A stretch of DNA of 64,000 nucleotides from Bacteroidota bacterium. GTDB lineage: Bacteria > Bacteroidota > Bacteroidia > Chitinophagales > Chitinophagaceae. The stretch covers positions 6,464-70,463 of the forward strand of contig JAEWKC010000022.1 in the NCBI GenBank assembly GCA_023386235.1, read 5' to 3'. Made by a program: the position numbers and the translations under genes. Shown piece by piece: positions 46,390-56,009 of this stretch (its first letter is position 1; every line of letters begins with the position of its first letter). The notes under the pieces are model-generated. The model was given only the letters and a program-made list of their open reading frames with translations, did no database searches and was not told the origin of the DNA.

Positions 46390-47397
46390 TTAAAAAGCGT
46401 TCACGCCGTTTACGGTTGTATACTTAAAGCTTAATTTTTGGTCGGGGTAAACAAATTTAAATGCGCTCTGACACATTAACGCCGCTTCATGAAAACCACA
46501 AAGAATCAGCTTCAGCTTGCCCGGATAAGTATTAATATCGCCTACGGCAAAAATGCCGGGTATGTTGGTAGAATAGTCAAACGTGTCTACTTCTATAGCT
46601 ATCTTGTCTATGTTTAAGTTCCAGTCAGCTATAGGTCCCAATTTAGGACTCAGTCCAAACAGCGGAATAAGATAATCTGCTTTGATAACGTTTTCCTGGC
46701 CGGCTCCGTCAATGTAAAAAACTTCTTCAAGATGTGTGTTGCCGCTGATTTTGCTAAGGTTTGATTTTAGTATCAAATCAATTTTACCTGCCCGGGCAAG
46801 TTCAAAAACTTTTTGCGCAGAATCCGGAGCGCCTCTGAATGTTTCTCCTCTGTGAATGAGGGTTACTCTTTTGGCTACGTCGGCTAAATAAATTGTCCAG
46901 TCAAGCGCCGAGTCTCCGCCACCTGCCAGCACAATATTTTTATCGCGATACATTTCAGGATCTTTCACAAAATAGGCTACACCTTTTCCATTTTCAAATT
47001 CCAGCAACCTTTCTATAACGGGTTTACGAGGCTCAAATACACCCAGTCCGCCGGCTATGGCTACTACTTTACTTTCAATTTCTGTACCTTCATTGGTAAC
47101 CAGTTTAAAAGTGCCGTCTTCCTTTTTTGTAAGTTGTTCTACTCTTTCACCCAAAGTAAAAGTGGGGTTAAAAGGTTCAATTTGTTTCATCAGGTTTTCC
47201 ACTAATTCCAACGCGTTGATCGTAGGAAAACCCGGGATGTCATATATAGGTTTTTGTGGATAAATTTCAGAAAGTTGTCCGCCAACCTGGGGTAAATAAT
47301 CTACCAAATGGCATCTCATTTTTAAAAGCCCGGCTTCAAATACGGTAAATAATCCTACAGGTCCTGCACCAATAATACAAATATCAGTTTTAATCAT
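46390..47397 (-). CDS. Ferredoxin--NADP reductase, thioredoxin-reductase-like
   Basis: A 336-residue FAD/NAD(P)H enzyme of the type-2 ferredoxin-NADP reductase family. The FAD motif GAGPVGLFTVFEAGLL is at the N-terminus and the NADPH motif GGGDSALDWTIYLAD near residue 160. The CxxC disulfide of true thioredoxin reductases is absent, which supports ferredoxin-NADP reductase. The closing GIFAVGDINTYPGKLKLILCGFHEAALM is the FAD-tail motif. The frame is open upstream to a TTG, but ATG 47397 (MIKTDICIIG) is right; a -7 element TATATTTG lies at 47427-47420. It is upstream of its probable partner ferredoxin by 14 bases. Confidence 0.93.
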   Translation of the reverse strand: MIKTDICIIGAGPVGLFTVFEAGLLKMRCHLVDYLPQVGGQLSEIYPQKPIYDIPGFPTINALELVENLMKQIEPFNPTFTLGERVEQLTKKEDGTFKLVTNEGTEIESKVVAIAGGLGVFEPRKPVIERLLEFENGKGVAYFVKDPEMYRDKNIVLAGGGDSALDWTIYLADVAKRVTLIHRGETFRGAPDSAQKVFELARAGKIDLILKSNLSKISGNTHLEEVFYIDGAGQENVIKADYLIPLFGLSPKLGPIADWNLNIDKIAIEVDTFDYSTNIPGIFAVGDINTYPGKLKLILCGFHEAALMCQSAFKFVYPDQKLSFKYTTVNGVNAF

Positions 47398-47419
47398 TTT
47401 TTTTAAAGAATTTCGCCTG

Positions 47420-47427
47420 CAAATATA
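47420..47427 (-). promoter_or_regulatory. -7 element of reductase-ferredoxin-MlaE unit
   Basis: Minus strand TATATTTG followed by CA, 22 bases before the ATG at 47397. No clear -33 TTTG at normal distance. Confidence 0.55.
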
Positions 47428-47536
47428 ATTGTAAATTATCAATTTCGGCTTAAGAAAATAGGATTACTGTCATTTTTTCTTAATTCTTATTATGGCTTCA
47501 AATTTGCCCAATAACTGATACTACCTATTATATATA

Positions 47537-48157
47537 ATGAAAATTAAATTTAAACACTCAAAAAAGGAAGATATGGCAGACAATATGGAAAATGTTGACA
47601 AAAATGCAACTGACAATAACCGCCAGGCATTTGAAAACAGCAATCCCGATTTTCAAGATGCGGAAAATAACAATGCTGAAGCTTTTGAAAGCGACCAATT
47701 CACCCATACGGAGCTGGATAAAATAAGTGAAGAACTTGCTGTGCAAAAAGACAAATATGTACGTTTGATGGCAGAGTTTGAAAATTATAAAAGAAGAACC
47801 AATACGGAAAAGTTCGAACTTATACAGTCGGCCGGCAAAGATGTATTGACAGCTATGCTGGAAATACTGGACGATATGGAAAGAGCGGAAAACCAGATAG
47901 CACAGGATTCCGAAATTGAACATATCAAAGAAGGAATTATTCTTGTGTTTAATAAATTCAGAAACCTAATGCAAACTAAAGGTGTAAAGCCGATAGACAG
48001 TATACATGCGGAATTTAATACCGATTTGCACGAAGCTGTAGCCAATGTGCCCGCTCCAAGTCCGGAAATGAAAGGCAAAATACTCGATGAAGTGCAAAAA
48101 GGGTATACATTAAACGATAAGATTATCAGATATCCAAAAGTAGTAGTAGGAAATTAG
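47537..48157 (+). CDS. grpE: GrpE nucleotide exchange factor
   Basis: Exchange factor for DnaK. The acidic disordered N-terminus (to about residue 60) is followed by the coiled-coil [23 protein letters not shown] and the beta-wing domain with VNPEKGKxF-like [39 protein letters not shown]. The 206-residue length is typical. It starts at ATG 47537; a later MADNMEN is possible. grpE is 26 bases upstream of dnaJ, forming the usual chaperone pair; dnaK is not in the window. Confidence 0.95.
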   Translation: MKIKFKHSKKEDMADNMENVDKNATDNNRQAFENSNPDFQDAENNNAEAFESDQFTHTELDKISEELAVQKDKYVRLMAEFENYKRRTNTEKFELIQSAGKDVLTAMLEILDDMERAENQIAQDSEIEHIKEGIILVFNKFRNLMQTKGVKPIDSIHAEFNTDLHEAVANVPAPSPEMKGKILDEVQKGYTLNDKIIRYPKVVVGN

Positions 48158-48183
48158 TCAGACAGAAACGGAATAAAAAATAC

Positions 48184-49332
48184 ATGAGCAAAAGAGATTA
48201 TTACGAAGTATTAGAGCTGTCCAAATCATCTACTGCAGATGAAATAAAAAAGGCATACCGCAAGGTTGCCATGAAATATCATCCCGACAGGAACCCCGGT
48301 GATAAAGAAGCGGAAGAAAAATTTAAAGAAGCTGCTGAGGCTTACGAAGTCTTGAGCGACGAGAATAAGAAAGCAAGATACGACCGCTACGGGCACCAGG
48401 CTTTTGGCCCGGGTATGGGCGGTGGATTTGGCGGCGGCGGCATGAATATGGAAGACATTTTCAGCCAATTCGGCGACATATTCGGCAGCGGCGGATTCGG
48501 CGATTTTTTCGGAGGCGCTCAAACACAAAGAGGCAGGGGCAGAAGAGGCAGCAACTTACGCGTGAAAGTAAGATTGAACTACGAGGAAATTGCAGCCGGA
48601 GTTACGAAAAGCATTAAAGTAAAAAAATATGTACAATGTAATTCCTGCAACGGCTCGGGCGCTAAAGACAGAAACAGTATACAGGATTGCAAAACCTGCC
48701 ACGGTACCGGGCAAGTGCGTAAAGTGACCAATACTTTCCTGGGACAAATGCAAACTGTAACTCAATGTCCTTCCTGTAATGGAGAAGGTTCTACCATAAC
48801 AGCACATTGCTCAAGCTGCAAGGGCGAAGGAAAAGTGTACGGCGAGGAAACTATTGATATAAGAATCCCGCCAGGGGTGCAGGACGGAATGCAGCTAAGC
48901 ATGAGCGGTAAAGGCAATGCCGGCGAAAGAGGAGGCATGAGCGGAGATCTGATTATACTGATTGAGGAAGAAAAACATGCCGAGCTGCACAGAGACGGCA
49001 TGAATGTAGGATACGAATTACACATATCATTTCCCGAAGCGGTATTCGGCACTACAGTAGAAGTACCTACCATTGACGGCAGAGCTAAAATAAAAATTCC
49101 ATCGGGTACACAAAGCGGTAAATTATTCAGATTGAAAGGAAAGGGTTTCCCGGATATTAATCATTACGGGAAAGGCGACCAACTGGTAAACGTGAATATC
49201 TGGACGCCGCAGCATGTTTCAGAAGATGAAAAAGAAGCCTTGCGGAAAATGAGAGACAGCGAAAATTTTACACCCAACCCTACAAAATCGGAAAAAAACT
49301 TTTTCGATAAATTAAAAGACATCTTCTCCTAA
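48184..49332 (+). CDS. dnaJ: Chaperone DnaJ
   Basis: Type I Hsp40. The J domain (residues about 1-65) has the catalytic [10 protein letters not shown]; then a Gly/Phe linker ([14 protein letters not shown]), four CxxCxGxG zinc repeats ([32 protein letters not shown]), and two client-binding beta-barrel domains with [19 protein letters not shown]. 382 residues is standard. It is second in grpE-dnaJ and is followed by a strong terminator. It hands substrates to DnaK and stimulates its ATPase. Confidence 0.97.
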   Translation: MSKRDYYEVLELSKSSTADEIKKAYRKVAMKYHPDRNPGDKEAEEKFKEAAEAYEVLSDENKKARYDRYGHQAFGPGMGGGFGGGGMNMEDIFSQFGDIFGSGGFGDFFGGAQTQRGRGRRGSNLRVKVRLNYEEIAAGVTKSIKVKKYVQCNSCNGSGAKDRNSIQDCKTCHGTGQVRKVTNTFLGQMQTVTQCPSCNGEGSTITAHCSSCKGEGKVYGEETIDIRIPPGVQDGMQLSMSGKGNAGERGGMSGDLIILIEEEKHAELHRDGMNVGYELHISFPEAVFGTTVEVPTIDGRAKIKIPSGTQSGKLFRLKGKGFPDINHYGKGDQLVNVNIWTPQHVSEDEKEALRKMRDSENFTPNPTKSEKNFFDKLKDIFS

Positions 49333-49371
49333 AAGAAACTAAATAATTTATTACAAATTATAATGAATTCC

Positions 49372-49405
49372 ACAGTCTGTAAATTATGCTACAGGCTGTT
49401 TTTTT
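49372..49405 (+). terminator. Intrinsic terminator after grpE-dnaJ
   Basis: ACAGTCTGTA and TACAGGCTGT form a 10-pair stem with one G-T pair around an 8-base loop, followed by seven T. Confidence 0.85.
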
Positions 49406-49441
49406 GTGCCTCATAAATTAGCTTATAATTATTTAATTATG

Positions 49442-49449
49442 TATATTTG
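49442..49449 (+). promoter_or_regulatory. SLC13 gene -7 element
   Basis: TATATTTG, about 22 bases before the ATG at 49472. Confidence 0.5.
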
Positions 49450-49471
49450 AAACAATCAGATTTTAGTGTAC

Positions 49472-50863
49472 ATGGCTTCTAATATCTGGAAAGAAAAATC
49501 TTTCCCCACGGTAAAATGGCGTTCTAAACTGGTGCTGTTTTTTCTTGTGATTTTTATATCTCTTACCGTTGTTAACTTCTTCATGCCGGAAGATTTTCCT
49601 CCGCATTTATACAATGTAATGCTGTTGGTGCTGCTGGCTATCGGTTTCTGGATCACCGATGTGTTCCCGGCATTTGCTACCAGCATGTTTGTGGTCTTTT
49701 ATTCGGTTTATTTTTTAGAGGAATTCTCTTTAACCAGCGGTGTGTCTCAAAACTGGGAAGCATACACTTCTACGTGGGCCAGCCCCATTATATGGATTTT
49801 GATGGGCGGATTTTTTATTTCGCTGGGCATGAGCGTTACCGGCCTTGACCGGCGTATCGCTTCACTGGCTATTAAAATTTTTGGCACCAATCCCAGAATA
49901 TTTTTATTGGGCATGATGCTGCTCACCATCGTATTCTCCATCGCTATTTCCAATACGGCTACTGCCGCGTTGATGATAGCAGTAGTAACGCCACTTATAA
50001 ACCGTTTGGGCAAGCAGGCTACTTACAACAAAAGTATAGTTTTGGGTGTAGCTTTCGCGGCTACTTTCGGCGGTTTGACCACCATTCCCGGAAGCCCCGT
50101 GAATGCCATAGCAGCCGAAGCTACCAGAGCGCAGGGAGAAACCATTTCCTATATGCAGTGGTTTGGTATAGGCATGCCTTTATGTTTGTTTTTTACTTTA
50201 CTGGCTTGGATTATTTTATCGTTGATTTACAAACCTAAAATCAATAGTGTACCTAAGATTGAAAGCAATACCGATAGTAAATTGCCATCCAATAAAGAAT
50301 GGGTAGTTATTTTTACGCTTTTGGTTACCATCTCTTTATGGCTTACCACATCTCAAACGGGAATTCCAGTAGCGGCTGTTTCTTTTATACCTATGATGAT
50401 CCTGTCTATTTCCGGAATTATTCAGCAACAACACCTGAAGTCCATTTCCTGGGAAACATTGCTTTTAGTAGCAGGAGGCTTAACGCTGGGGGTAGCGGCG
50501 TCTAATACAGGTCTGCTGGATTACGCGGCAGCTAAAATTAATTTGCCGGAACAGAAAATTACAGCCTTGATTTTCATGTCGTATATAACTGTATTATTAT
50601 CTAACTTTATGAGTAGTACAGCCACCGCAAGCATTTTGGTTCCTTTGGTAAATACTATTTTGCCCGGCGATGTGGTATTGGTTTCTATGGCTACGGCCAT
50701 GTGCTGCTCTTTGGGCGTATTGCTGCCCATCAGTACGCCGCCCAATGCTATCGCGTTATCTACAGGTGTTGTTAAAGCAAAAGATTTTTCTGTGATAGGT
50801 TTGGTAGCTATACTTTTGGGTCCGCCGGTTATATGCTATTCTCTTTATTTTTGGCTTACTTAA
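49472..50863 (+). CDS. SLC13/DASS-family anion:sodium symporter
   Basis: A 463-residue inner-membrane transporter of the divalent anion:Na+ symporter family (dicarboxylates or sulfate). About eleven hydrophobic helices are visible. The family SNT motifs are present: ISNTATAALMI near residue 155 and FMSSTATASILVPLV near residue 390, each in a hairpin region; the signature GGLTTIPGSPVNAIA and LPISTPPNAIALSTG are typical of the Na+/substrate site. The ATG at 49472 was preferred over an upstream GTG. Substrate (succinate, citrate, sulfate) cannot be told from the sequence. It stands alone. Confidence 0.88.
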   Translation: MASNIWKEKSFPTVKWRSKLVLFFLVIFISLTVVNFFMPEDFPPHLYNVMLLVLLAIGFWITDVFPAFATSMFVVFYSVYFLEEFSLTSGVSQNWEAYTSTWASPIIWILMGGFFISLGMSVTGLDRRIASLAIKIFGTNPRIFLLGMMLLTIVFSIAISNTATAALMIAVVTPLINRLGKQATYNKSIVLGVAFAATFGGLTTIPGSPVNAIAAEATRAQGETISYMQWFGIGMPLCLFFTLLAWIILSLIYKPKINSVPKIESNTDSKLPSNKEWVVIFTLLVTISLWLTTSQTGIPVAAVSFIPMMILSISGIIQQQHLKSISWETLLLVAGGLTLGVAASNTGLLDYAAAKINLPEQKITALIFMSYITVLLSNFMSSTATASILVPLVNTILPGDVVLVSMATAMCCSLGVLLPISTPPNAIALSTGVVKAKDFSVIGLVAILLGPPVICYSLYFWLT

Positions 50864-50919
50864 TAGTTGATTTACAATAAGTTAATCCAAAAAATATTTT
50901 TTTATCTCAATAAATATGC

Positions 50920-50927
50920 TATATTTG
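50920..50927 (+). promoter_or_regulatory. -7 element before the small membrane protein gene
   Basis: TATATTTG followed by CT; start near 50933 would give a 5' leader of about 135 bases that contains the direct repeat at 51007-51046. Confidence 0.5.
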
Positions 50928-51006
50928 CTTACGATTTTCAGGATTGATTTTAGTTTATTAAACAAATCATTGCCGGAAAATAATCATTAGATTCAATTAC
51001 ATTGAT

Positions 51007-51046
51007 TCTGATAAACGAAAATGTTATTCCGTCTGATAAACGAAAA
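51007..51046 (+). repeat. Tandem copies of TCTGATAAACGAAAA
   Basis: Two identical 15-base copies at 51007-51021 and 51032-51046, starting 25 bases apart, 20 bases before the gene at 51067. Their phasing of about 2.5 helical turns is compatible with a protein-binding site. Confidence 0.75.
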
Positions 51047-51066
51047 ACACTAAAAAATTTATACAG

Positions 51067-51414
51067 ATGAAAATAGTTACTTCACTTGACCCTATGCTAC
51101 AAACTTTTTGGATTCTGGCCATTATCAGTACCATCTTTTATTTATTAACCCTGATTGCCAAATACAGCAAAAGCAAGTCTATACATTACTTTCAGAGTTA
51201 TTTTTTGCCGGTGGAAAAAATCGGCAAGCAAGAAGATAATGGCATACTTACTTTAAATTCCCTCTTCATGTTTATTCTTTTTCTGGGATGGGCGGGCGTA
51301 CTTTTCTCTACATTTATTACCAGCAGGCTGTGGTTGCTGCTCATTGCTTTAGCGATTGGCTTCTGCGCGTTTTTCTTTGTAAAGAAGAAAAATACACGCA
51401 AAAGACATTTTTAA
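51067..51414 (+). CDS. Small two-to-three-helix membrane protein
   Basis: A 115-residue membrane protein without a recognised family. Hydrophobic helices lie at about residues 10-28 (FWILAIISTIFYLLTLIA), 62-80 (LFMFILFLGWAGVLFS) and 85-105 (LWLLLIALAIGFCAFFFV), with a basic C-terminus (KKKNTRKRHF) that predicts a cytoplasmic end. The loop carries SKSIHYFQSYFLPVEKIGKQED. A short repeat pair in the probable leader suggests regulation. It is followed 57 bases later by folA in the same direction, possibly in one transcript. No function can be given. Confidence 0.6.
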   Translation: MKIVTSLDPMLQTFWILAIISTIFYLLTLIAKYSKSKSIHYFQSYFLPVEKIGKQEDNGILTLNSLFMFILFLGWAGVLFSTFITSRLWLLLIALAIGFCAFFFVKKKNTRKRHF

Positions 51415-51471
51415 TTAAAATTGTATTTTCTTTCATTTATTTAGCTGAAATTTGCCTTTAAAGCATTTTAC

Positions 51472-51972
51472 ATGGACATTAATATTATAGTGGCTGTAAG
51501 TGAAAACATGGCTATTGGAAAAAATAATCAAATGCTGTGGCACTTACCAGAAGATTTTAAATACTTTAAAAATACCACCTGGGGTTTACCCATTCTTATG
51601 GGGCGTAGAACCTTCAACTCGCTTGATAATAAGCCTTTGCGCGGCAGGATCAATATAGTTTTATCAAGAAATAAAGAGTATAAATCAGACGGCGCCATAG
51701 TGGTGAACAAAATAGATACAGCCATCTTTCTTGCCAAAGAGCACTATTACAACCAGCTATTTGTAATTGGCGGCGGGCAATTGTATAAAGAAATATTGCC
51801 TAAAGTGAAAAGAATATACATCACGCGTGTAAAAGCTACTTTTGAAACAGCCGATACTTTTTTCCCTGCCTTTAGCGAAAAAGAGTTTCAGCTGGTATCT
51901 TCCGATGAGCATAAGGCCGATGAAAAAAATCCTTATGACTATACTTTTGAAGTGTGGGAGAGAAGGCGGTAG
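51472..51972 (+). CDS. folA: Dihydrofolate reductase
   Basis: NADPH-dependent reduction of dihydrofolate to tetrahydrofolate. Typical residues: the N-terminal strand with IVAVSENMAIGKNNQMLWHLPEDFKYFK, where the acidic Asp-27-equivalent is in PEDF, and the NADPH motifs MGRRTF, IVLSR and VIGGGQLY. Length of 166 residues is normal for chromosomal DHFR. No thyA is adjacent. The stop is 5 bases from the convergent small coiled-coil gene. Confidence 0.96.
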   Translation: MDINIIVAVSENMAIGKNNQMLWHLPEDFKYFKNTTWGLPILMGRRTFNSLDNKPLRGRINIVLSRNKEYKSDGAIVVNKIDTAIFLAKEHYYNQLFVIGGGQLYKEILPKVKRIYITRVKATFETADTFFPAFSEKEFQLVSSDEHKADEKNPYDYTFEVWERRR

Positions 51973-51977
51973 CTTAC

Positions 51978-52250
51978 TTAAATTGATTGTGTAATTGTTT
52001 TCAGCAATTTGATTTTCTCGTTGTACTGATCACTTAGTACATTCCATATACTATCTTGGTCTGTTGCTCTGTACTTGGCGTCTTCATTGGCATACCGATC
52101 ATAATCTGCCAGATATTGATCTTTGTAATAATTGTCCAGCTTTTTACGGTTAGCTTCTATACTTTTAAATTCTTTGTGCAGCTCTTGCAGCTTTTTTAAA
52201 TCTTCTTCGCATTGAATAAGAAGTTTTTCAACTTTATCTATCTTCATCAT
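51978..52250 (-). CDS. Small coiled-coil protein of unknown function
   Basis: A 90-residue, charged, all-helical protein. KIDKVEKLLIQCEEDLKKLQELHKEFKSIEANRKKLDNYYKDQYLADYDRYANED shows heptad-like hydrophobic spacing, followed by a second helix (SIWNVLSDQYNEKIKLLKTI). It has no signal peptide or transmembrane helix. It lies 10 bases downstream of the NYN-LOTUS gene on the same strand, so the two are probably co-transcribed and may form a pair. No family recalled. Confidence 0.65.
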   Translation of the reverse strand: MMKIDKVEKLLIQCEEDLKKLQELHKEFKSIEANRKKLDNYYKDQYLADYDRYANEDAKYRATDQDSIWNVLSDQYNEKIKLLKTITQSI

Positions 52251-52260
52251 ATTGTGATGT

Positions 52261-53001
52261 TTATTTTTGTTTTAGATAAATGTGCCTGATATTGTTTAAT
52301 CCCGAATCTCTTTCGTCGATCTCAAATTTCTTTAAATACTTTATTAGCGGTAGTAATTTAGGGAAGCCGTAATTTCTCGGATCAAAATCGGGCTTCTTTT
52401 TTAATATAAAATTTCCCAGGTTGCCCAAAAATGTCCAGCCGCTTTCATCGGCAAGATCGTTCACGCTTTCTGTAATGAGCTTAACTGTTTGGGTATCTAC
52501 TTTCGTTAAAGGTTCTTCTGCATGTTGGCGTTTTGCTTTTTTTGGTGCCGCTTTTACTTCTGCTACCGGTGCTTTTAATATTTCAAGGTATATAAATTTG
52601 TCGCATGCCGAGATAAATGGCTTGGGGGTTTTCTTTTCGCCAAATCCAATAACCATCATGCCGGCTTCTCTCAGTCTTATTGCCAGCCTCGTAAAATCAC
52701 TATCGCTGGATACGATGCAAAAGCCATTCACTTTTTCTGAATACAAAATATCCATAGCGTCAATTATCAGCGCGCTGTCGCTCGAGTTTTTACCGGTTGT
52801 ATAGCTGTATTGCTGAATGGGAGTGATGGCGTTTTCTAACAGCACACTTTTCCACCCGGAGACAGTAGGTTTTGTCCAGTCGGCATAAATTCTTTTTATG
52901 GTAGGCGTTCCGTTTTTAGATATTTCTTCCATCATTTCTTTCACGTTGGCGTATGGCACATTATCGGCGTCTATTAATACTGCAAGTTTTTGGTCTGCCA
53001 T
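52261..53001 (-). CDS. NYN-domain protein with LOTUS/OST-HTH domain
   Basis: A 246-residue predicted RNase-like protein. The N-terminal NYN (PIN-like) domain carries its acidic metal site: VLIDADNVPY near residue 8, TGKNSSDSALIIDAMDILYS and CIVSSDSDFTRLAIRLREAG. After a basic linker rich in Lys and Ala (VKAAPKKAKRQHAEEP), the C-terminal 75 residues match a LOTUS/OST-HTH winged helix (SGWTFLGNLGNFILKKKPDFDPRNYGFPKLLPLIKYLKKFEI), which in other proteins binds RNA or G-quadruplexes. NYN-LOTUS proteins are widespread but their bacterial roles are mostly unknown. The coiled-coil gene follows 10 bases downstream. Confidence 0.88.
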   Translation of the reverse strand: MADQKLAVLIDADNVPYANVKEMMEEISKNGTPTIKRIYADWTKPTVSGWKSVLLENAITPIQQYSYTTGKNSSDSALIIDAMDILYSEKVNGFCIVSSDSDFTRLAIRLREAGMMVIGFGEKKTPKPFISACDKFIYLEILKAPVAEVKAAPKKAKRQHAEEPLTKVDTQTVKLITESVNDLADESGWTFLGNLGNFILKKKPDFDPRNYGFPKLLPLIKYLKKFEIDERDSGLNNIRHIYLKQK

Positions 53002-53205
53002 GGGATTATTGGAGTAATTTCAAAAAAGGTTTGAAAAAAATGAATCTGCTTTATTTAATTTATCAACGAAGTTCTACAAATGTTTACGTACAAACAAAAT
53101 TATTTATCAAAGCGCCTTTACCCGGTAAAAAATGAATAAATGTGCATAAGTATTTCTTTTTGCAAAAATTATACCTGAATATTTCAAAATATAATTTAAA
53201 AGCTT

Positions 53206-53213
53206 TACTTTTG
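53206..53213 (+). promoter_or_regulatory. rpsO promoter -7 element
   Basis: TACTTTTG followed by CA, about 65 bases before the rpsO ATG. Confidence 0.55.
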
Positions 53214-53277
53214 CACACGAAATAAAAAGAATATAAACAAGTAAAAATTTCAAACGGAAATTTAAAAAAAGTAGTAA

Positions 53278-53550
53278 ATGGCTTATTTAACAAAAGAAAA
53301 AACTGCAGAAATCTTCGCTCAATTTGGTGGCAACGCCAACAACACAGGCTCTATTGAAGGGCAGATCGCATTGCTTACAGAGCGTATTCAGGGCATTTCT
53401 GCGCACTTAAAAAGCAACAAGAAAGACTTCTCTTCTCAACGTGGTTTAATGCAAATGGTAGGTCAGCGCAAACGCTTACTGGCATATATGCAAAAGCATA
53501 ACCTCGAAGGCTACCGTGCCCTTATTGAAAAGTTAGGCTTAAGAAAATAA
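53278..53550 (+). CDS. rpsO: 30S ribosomal protein S15
   Basis: Primary 16S rRNA-binding protein of the small-subunit platform. The 90-residue sequence is standard: [68 protein letters not shown]. Key rRNA-binding residues in the H-x-K-x-D-x-x-S-x-x-x-L segment are visible. rpsO immediately upstream of pnp is a widely conserved pair; here a terminator separates them by 160 bases. Confidence 0.98.
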   Translation: MAYLTKEKTAEIFAQFGGNANNTGSIEGQIALLTERIQGISAHLKSNKKDFSSQRGLMQMVGQRKRLLAYMQKHNLEGYRALIEKLGLRK

Positions 53551-53570
53551 TTTGTACAGTGATGTAATTG

Positions 53571-53611
53571 CTATTCCCAACTTGTAAATACTTTGTTGGG
53601 AATAGTTTTTT
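53571..53611 (+). terminator. Intrinsic terminator after rpsO
   Basis: Perfect 11-base arms CTATTCCCAAC and GTTGGGAATAG around a 13-base loop, followed by six T. Confidence 0.92.
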
Positions 53612-53708
53612 GTATGTATAGGTAACATTACAAATAATATCACTTTTAAATTATCAATATTTGCCTGCTTTTTATTAATTTTCGTTTGCATTACAAAAAC
53701 AAGAAATT

Positions 53709-55946
53709 ATGTTGAAACAACCTTTAAGTGTTTCCTTTGACTTAGGCGGCGGTCGTGAAGTAACCATCGAATCGGGTAAACTTGCCCGTCAGGCAGATGG
53801 CGCCGTGACTGTAACTCAGGGAAACAATGTACTGTTGGCGACCGTTGTGGCCAACAAAGAACCACGTCCGGGACAGGATTTCTTCCCGCTCAGCGTGGAT
53901 TACCAGGAAAAATTTGCCGCCGCGGGCCGTATCCCGGGCAGCTTCTTTAAAAGAGAAGCCAGGCTTAGCGATTATGAAATCCTTATCAGCCGTTTGATTG
54001 ACAGGGCGCTGCGTCCTTTATTTCCGGACGATTATTTTTGCGATGTGCAGGTACTTATTTCTCTTGTCTCCAGCGATGAAGAAATACTTCCCGACGCGCT
54101 TGCCTGCCTGGCAGCTTCAGCCGCTTTGGCAGTTTCAGATATTCCTATTAAAGAAATCATTTCAGAAGTAAGAGTAGCACGCATTGATGGCGAGTTTATT
54201 GTAAATCCTACCCGTTCTCAAATGGAGAATGCCGATATGGATTTTATGATTGCCGCTACAGAAAAAAACCTGATGATGGTAGAAGGCGAGAGTAAAGAAT
54301 GTAGTGAAGAAGACCTTGTAAAAGCATTGGAAATTGCGCATGAAGCTATTCGTGTTCAAATTAAAGCACAACAGCAACTCAGAGAACAGAAAGGCATTAC
54401 TACCAAAAGAGATTACCCGAAAGCAGAAGAAAACGCGGCCTTGAGAGAAAAGGTAGATGCTTTTGCCAAACAAAAAGTATATGACATAGCTAAAGGAAAA
54501 CTGGCTAAGCACGACAGAGGATATAAATTTGATGAAGTAGGAGATGAGCTGATGAAATACCTCGAAGAAAGTGCAACAGACGAAGAGCCTTTTACAGATG
54601 ATGTAAAGAAAAAAGCAGCAGAATATTACCACGATATCCAGTACAATGTGGTAAGGAATATGATTCTTGACGACAGAACGCGTCTTGACGGAAGAAACCT
54701 TGATGAAATTCGTCCCCTGTCAATGGAAGTTGATGTATTGCCTACACCGCACGGCTCTTCGTTGTTCACACGCGGTGAAACCCAATCTTTATCGACCGTA
54801 ACGTTAGGTACGCCACAGGATGAGCTGATGATAGAAACCGCACAGACATCAACAGACGTGAAATTTTACCTGCATTACAATTTCCCGCCATTCTCTACAG
54901 GAGAGGTAAGAATGATGCGCGGCCCGGGTCGGCGTGAAGTAGGGCATGGAAATCTTGCCATGCGCAGCCTGAAACAAATGATGCCTAATGGCGATTATGC
55001 TTACACAGTGCGTGTGGTGAGCGATATTCTTGAATCTAACGGATCCTCGTCAATGGCTACCGTATGTGCAGGTTCTCTTGCATTGATGGATGCCGGCGTG
55101 CCCATTCCCAAACACGTGAGTGGTATTGCCATGGGCTTGATTACGCGTGATGAAAAATATGCCATACTCTCCGATATTCTGGGTGATGAAGATCATTTGG
55201 GCGATATGGATTTTAAAGTAACCGGAACCCGCGATGGTATCTGTGGTGTACAGATGGACATTAAAGTAGACGGACTGAGCATGGATATTATGCGTGAGGC
55301 ATTGAACCAGGCAAAAGCAGGCCGATTGCATATTCTTGATCACATGTACGATTGTGTATCGGAAGCTCGCTCTGACGTAAAACCACATGCGCCACGTATG
55401 GTGAAACTGATTATTGACAAAGAATTTATCGGCGCAGTGATAGGACCCGGCGGAAAAGTGATACAGGAATTGCAGAAAGAAACCGGCACTACCATCAATA
55501 TTGAAGAAGTAGGTGAATATGGTGAAGTAAGCATCTTCTCCAGTAATAAAGAAAGCGTTGAAAAAGCCGCGGCTACCATTAAAGGAATTGTGGCTGTACC
55601 TGAAGTAGGCGAAGTGTACGAAGGAAAGGTAAAAGGCATCAAAGAATTTGGTGCTTTCGTAGAATTTTTACCGAAAAAAGAAGGCTTGCTGCACATTTCA
55701 GAGATAAGTTGGAAGCGTTTGGAAAATATGGATGGCATATTCAAAGAAGGCGATATGGTGAAAGTAAAACTCATCGGTATTGATCAGAAAACCGGCAAGT
55801 TCAAACTCAGCCGTAAAGCGTTGATGCCAAGACCTGAAAGAACGGAGCAAAGAGAACAAAGACCTCCGAGAGAAGACAGAAACTACAACGAAAGAAGAGA
55901 ACAGAGAAATAATGAAGCGAGTGATACAGCTCCTTCTGCTGAATAA
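53709..55946 (+). CDS. pnp: Polyribonucleotide nucleotidyltransferase (PNPase)
   Basis: 3'-5' phosphorolytic exoribonuclease and core of the RNA degradosome. Two RNase PH domains with an alpha-helical linker span about residues 1-560: [40 protein letters not shown] in the first, and the second with [26 protein letters not shown] and the catalytic [21 protein letters not shown] ([12 protein letters not shown]) and S1 ([19 protein letters not shown]) domains follow. A Gln/Arg/Glu-rich tail ([21 protein letters not shown]) is a common disordered ending in Bacteroidota. 745 residues is normal. Confidence 0.98.
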   Translation: MLKQPLSVSFDLGGGREVTIESGKLARQADGAVTVTQGNNVLLATVVANKEPRPGQDFFPLSVDYQEKFAAAGRIPGSFFKREARLSDYEILISRLIDRALRPLFPDDYFCDVQVLISLVSSDEEILPDALACLAASAALAVSDIPIKEIISEVRVARIDGEFIVNPTRSQMENADMDFMIAATEKNLMMVEGESKECSEEDLVKALEIAHEAIRVQIKAQQQLREQKGITTKRDYPKAEENAALREKVDAFAKQKVYDIAKGKLAKHDRGYKFDEVGDELMKYLEESATDEEPFTDDVKKKAAEYYHDIQYNVVRNMILDDRTRLDGRNLDEIRPLSMEVDVLPTPHGSSLFTRGETQSLSTVTLGTPQDELMIETAQTSTDVKFYLHYNFPPFSTGEVRMMRGPGRREVGHGNLAMRSLKQMMPNGDYAYTVRVVSDILESNGSSSMATVCAGSLALMDAGVPIPKHVSGIAMGLITRDEKYAILSDILGDEDHLGDMDFKVTGTRDGICGVQMDIKVDGLSMDIMREALNQAKAGRLHILDHMYDCVSEARSDVKPHAPRMVKLIIDKEFIGAVIGPGGKVIQELQKETGTTINIEEVGEYGEVSIFSSNKESVEKAAATIKGIVAVPEVGEVYEGKVKGIKEFGAFVEFLPKKEGLLHISEISWKRLENMDGIFKEGDMVKVKLIGIDQKTGKFKLSRKALMPRPERTEQREQRPPREDRNYNERREQRNNEASDTAPSAE

Positions 55947-55965
55947 GTTCTACAGCAATAAAACT

Positions 55966-55998
55966 AAAAAAATCCCGGCGAGCAGGCGGGATTTTTTT
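55966..55998. terminator. Terminator after pnp
   Basis: AAAAAAATCCCG and CGGGATTTTTTT pair around a 9-base loop, with T-runs on both strands, serving pnp and the convergent pseudogene. Confidence 0.9.
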
Positions 55999-56009
55999 AT
56001 TGATATAAA

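Noticed and set aside
53478..53550. Possible programmed overlap between rpsO and pnp regulation
   Set aside because: A strong terminator and 160 bases separate them, and no autoregulatory stem in the pnp leader is clear.
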